Positions 14,641 to 17,174 of a stretch of 17,174 nucleotides of DNA are shown here, in pieces. Every line of letters starts with the position of its first letter. Positions within the stretch are counted from its first letter, which is position 1. Origin of the DNA: an uncultured Victivallales bacterium (GTDB lineage: Bacteria > Verrucomicrobiota > Lentisphaeria > Oligosphaerales > JAFGRS01). The notes beneath the pieces are model-generated. The model was not told where the DNA came from. It worked only from the letters and a program-made list of their open reading frames with translations, and searched no databases. The stretch is from positions 1 to 17,174 of the forward strand of contig CAILKC010000493.1 in assembly GCA_903834675.1 (NCBI GenBank). The letters run 5' to 3'. The position numbers and the translations under genes were made by a program.

Positions 14641-15093
14641 CAGCCTCCCATCCTACCACAATGGCGAGATGCCCTAACGGCGACAGCATTCAGGCGCGCT
14701 TCACTCCGCTGTCCTGAGCCCTCCCGCCTGGGGACCGTACGCGGTGTGCGCCATTGCATCCGTGCCCGCCCGGGGTACCCTTAGCACATACTGCAGGGGT
14801 CGCAAGGCGATCGACGGGGCCGGCCCCATCGCGAGAAGAAGTCCGGGGCCGCCAACAGGGGCCGTGCGCCTGTCAGGCAGGGCTTAGCCCTTACAACGTT
14901 GGTGTGGAAGCCAGGCCAGGGAGGAATGCCTGATGGGTGGCACGAATACTGCGTTGTGTGTGGCCGCGGCCCCGACAGGTTTCACCTGACCGTCGGGGGA
15001 ATCGACAACGGAAAGGCACCAGGCGGCGCGGATAGTGGCCGCGCTATCCACTCGTCAGTCTTCGTCCTACAGCCAACTTAGCACGGCAAGCCA
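14641..15093. other. About 450 bp with no convincing gene, left flank of the integrase
   Basis: Only short frames are present and none has a recognisable domain. A frame from about 14926 to 15081 (+) encodes some 50 residues with a CVVCG motif, but its start has a badly spaced ribosome site. GCGAT (14807-14811) and ATCGC (14828-14832) flank the palindrome GGGGCCGGCCCC (14816-14827), making a strong imperfect hairpin. This is where an element attachment site would be expected between the dUTPase remnant and the integrase gene. Confidence 0.5.
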
Positions 15094-16470
15094 TCATACG
15101 TGCGCCACGGCCCTCAGGACGGCCAGGGCGTCTTCGCGAAGACTCGGCCAGCGGGCGGGATCGACGTCCTGCATCTGCTCCAGGATGGCGATGGTCTTGG
15201 CGATGGCCCCGTCGGCGGGCGGCGTTGCGGCCGGGGTGCCCGCGCTCCCCTGAGGGAGCCGGCCGAGGAAGTCGGGGAGTTGACTCAGCTTGTCGCGCTT
15301 GACCTTGTCGCTGGCGTGGTCCATGTACATCTGCGTCATGCGCTCGTCCATGTGGCCGACAATCGACTGCACGATGTTGGCGGGCACACCGTGGATGGCG
15401 GCCAGGTAGCAGAAGGTGTGGCGCAGGCTGTGGACGTCCTTGACGCTAACCGCACGTGATCGACCCGCGACCTTCCTCGTGGTGGTGATCTGGATCCCTT
15501 CGAGGAACCCACGGACCCGGTAGCCGATGCCGCTGGGGTTGCCGAGGTAGATACTGGCGTGCTCAGGCAGGACGTACTCCTGACCGGGCTCACGCGCGGC
15601 GGCGGCCTGTTCGAGGAAGATGTGCAGCGGCAGCATGATGGGGATGCGGACCACCTTGCCGGTCTTGCTCATCTTCCGGGTGATCCGGTCGGCAGCCAAG
15701 TCAATCTCCTGCCAGCGGAGGGTGCAGATATCGCCCTCGCGCAGCCCCGTCGCCATGCCGATGTAGAACAGCGCGAAGATGAAGGGATCGCCGGCCTTGC
15801 TGGCCGCGCCGATCTTGTTCAGTTCCTCAGGGGTGAACGCATCGCGATGTTCGTACTCGTTGTCCAGCTTGGGGACTTTGCTGAAAGGATTCCTCATGAG
15901 GCTGGCGTCATCGGAGAGCGTGGCGAAAACCTGCTGAAGACTCTTGTGGTAGACGTTGACCGTGCGGGGGCTCAGTTTGGCGCAGCCGGCCTCGTAGGAA
16001 ATCGCATGGCGGCGGTACTTCGGCCGGTATTCGATGGTCTTGGCGAACTTGCCGTGCTCCCGGATGTGGTGGATGTAGGCCTGGGCCATCTCCAGGGTCA
16101 CGTCGGACAGGCGCCGGGCGGACGGGTACTCAGCCTTGAGAAAAGCCAGCCAGTCGGCCCAGTAGCTCTCCTTGGACGCCATCTGCTTAGCCCCGATGGG
16201 CTTGCGCCGGGGCTTGCCGCGGAACAACTCCATGGCCCCTTCCAGGTCGACCCGCCGGCCCCCGGCCAGCTCGTCGCGGAAGTTCTCCACCACCGCCCTG
16301 GCGCTGCGCTGCTTCCGCAGCACGTCGAGCTTTTCGCGCTCGAACTTCATGGCATCGGCTTTGGTGGCGCACCCGGTTGAGCCGGTGTAGCGTTTGCCGG
16401 CGACCATGATGCGGTAATAGAACGTCGGCGTTGTCTTGCCGTTGGGCATGGTCTTGCGGAAGATGGACAC
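15094..16470 (-). CDS. Tyrosine recombinase / phage-type integrase
   Basis: This 458-residue site-specific recombinase has an N-terminal arm-type domain (IMVAGKRYTGSTGCATKADA), a core-binding domain at about 95-200, and a catalytic domain. Catalytic residues are R244 (TGLREGD), K269 or K272 (KMSKTGK), H347 and R350 (HSLRHTF), H373 (VGH) and the nucleophile Y382 (MTQMYMDH), all present. It carries a 70-residue C-terminal extension after the usual end. The start is GTG at 16470 with AAGGGGG six bases upstream. A TATAAT -10 on the minus strand (16579-16574) lies about 100 bases upstream without a clear -35. It marks an integrated element. Cargo genes are not evident to its right within the window. 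Confidence 0.93.
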   Translation of the reverse strand: MSIFRKTMPNGKTTPTFYYRIMVAGKRYTGSTGCATKADAMKFEREKLDVLRKQRSARAVVENFRDELAGGRRVDLEGAMELFRGKPRRKPIGAKQMASKESYWADWLAFLKAEYPSARRLSDVTLEMAQAYIHHIREHGKFAKTIEYRPKYRRHAISYEAGCAKLSPRTVNVYHKSLQQVFATLSDDASLMRNPFSKVPKLDNEYEHRDAFTPEELNKIGAASKAGDPFIFALFYIGMATGLREGDICTLRWQEIDLAADRITRKMSKTGKVVRIPIMLPLHIFLEQAAAAREPGQEYVLPEHASIYLGNPSGIGYRVRGFLEGIQITTTRKVAGRSRAVSVKDVHSLRHTFCYLAAIHGVPANIVQSIVGHMDERMTQMYMDHASDKVKRDKLSQLPDFLGRLPQGSAGTPAATPPADGAIAKTIAILEQMQDVDPARWPSLREDALAVLRAVAHV

Positions 16471-17174
16471 TGTACACCCCCTTCGCTGGCGGCTCTCGGC
16501 ACCTTGCCGGAACTACAGGAGAGAGCGTACCATCTCTGGCCTGCTACTGCAACCAATTATGGAGCCATTAGTGATTATACGTAGCTAACGCCTCTGCCTA
16601 ATGGCAGTAGGCCATACGCCCCAATCGGACGGGGTGGGCGCCAGGTTCTCCATGCGGGGAACCCAGAGGCCCAGTGGCTTCCGAGCCGAGCCGCAGGTAT
16701 GAGGCCTGGGCCGCGGTGGCAGGCCTCAACCGGAATGGCCGTTGCCTGCTGGATCGCCACTTGGTGGCATGTATCCCAGATGTACCCTTTATATGGAACG
16801 CCATCGTGTAGCAAAGGCCAGCACGTTTGGCATATCTAGCCTTGTCAGCCATACCTAGTGCGTGTCATGACCTAGCCTCACTGGTTTTCGCGAAACCTGC
16901 CAGGCCGCACGCAGGCAACTTCTCTGGCGAGACCAGGCCCTTCGGCGCCCTTCGTGCCACCCCGCGACCAAGAGCCAGGTGTGCTCAGGGGGGCAAGGCA
17001 TCAAAGGACGGACGGGGTGGGGGATTGGCAGGGAGTTGGCAGCCCAGCGCTGGGCTGGGCGAACCGCTGCGGTTGTGCGAGAACGCTCTGGGGGTGGTGT
17101 GGGTTCGGGTAGCGGTGTAAGCTCCGCTGGGAATTGGTCATAACGATTGCGGCATAAAAAGACCCGCCGAGAGA
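16471..17174. other. About 700 bp non-coding-looking region with inverted repeats
   Basis: No frame here has a recognisable domain or a good ribosome site. Structured sites are TGAGGCCTG (16700-16708) paired with CAGGCCTCA (16720-16728), the 10-bp palindrome TTTCGCGAAA (16886-16895), repeats of CTAGCCT at 16836 and 16872, and the 18-bp perfect palindrome CAGCCCAGCGCTGGGCTG (17040-17057). Some may be recombinase or excisionase sites upstream of the integrase; none is assigned. Confidence 0.5.

Noticed and set aside
14404..14784. A 126-codon frame (+), opposite the dUTPase remnant
   Set aside because: The minus strand over the same bases shows dUTPase motifs; this frame is Arg/Ala/Pro-rich with no domain or ribosome site.
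14899..15081. A 60-codon frame (+) with CVVCG
   Set aside because: Too short to judge, poorly placed Shine-Dalgarno for either start, no family recognised; mentioned only within the spacer entry.

Overview
This is a high-GC bacterial window. The best taxonomic hint is the prepilin-like protein at 1988-2626: its N-terminus ([17 protein letters not shown]), followed by a C..NL..(I/V)G.AL..Y segment, is a style multiplied in Planctomycetes/Verrucomicrobia/Lentisphaerae, Armatimonadota and related uncultured phyla. A placement in one phylum is not supported. No rRNA, tRNA or CRISPR was seen.

Left part (1-2626): a ribbon-helix-helix/CxxC regulator gene reads leftward from a near-consensus sigma70 promoter whose -10 is covered by a perfect 15-bp palindrome, which suggests autorepression. 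A 540-bp spacer follows, carrying a compact repeat made of opposed heptamer arrays plus an 11-bp hairpin. Next come a secreted endonuclease/exonuclease/phosphatase-fold protein (+) and a prepilin-like protein (-).

Middle (2805-10220), all leftward: a metal and ion transport block. In transcription order it holds a 66-residue membrane peptide with CPCC and HEHEHTH motifs, a P3A-type (H+-pump-like) P-type ATPase broken by a 4-bp tandem duplication, a TauE/SafE permease, and then a class III (siderophore/heme/B12-type) ABC importer: binding protein, a DUF4405-like membrane protein with candidate heme ligands, FecCD permease and ATPase. The redox-type membrane protein sits inside the importer operon.

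Right-centre (10337-13347), rightward: an ArsR/SmtB regulator with a CxCx3C site diverges from the transport block. It is followed by an AT-rich palindromic promoter region and a compact run of genes: a BioB-like radical SAM enzyme, a stop/start-overlapping 42-residue three-cysteine peptide that no ORF caller with a 60-aa cutoff would report, a TM0996-type small thioredoxin, a decayed thioredoxin (lost N-terminus and amber stop), and a class I methyltransferase. This radical SAM + Cys peptide + thioredoxin + methyltransferase set under a thiol-type metal sensor is the best candidate for an undescribed system here. A thiolate metal or metalloid ligand made or modified by the enzyme is a hypothesis, not a demonstrated role.

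Right end (13451-17174): a cysteine-synthase-family gene (-) lies directly downstream of a headless C-terminal fragment of a dUTPase-like gene. A tyrosine recombinase (-) and about 700 bp without convincing genes follow. The truncated dUTPase next to the integrase suggests that an integrated element disrupted dut, with the rest of the element and possibly the 5' half of dut beyond 17174.
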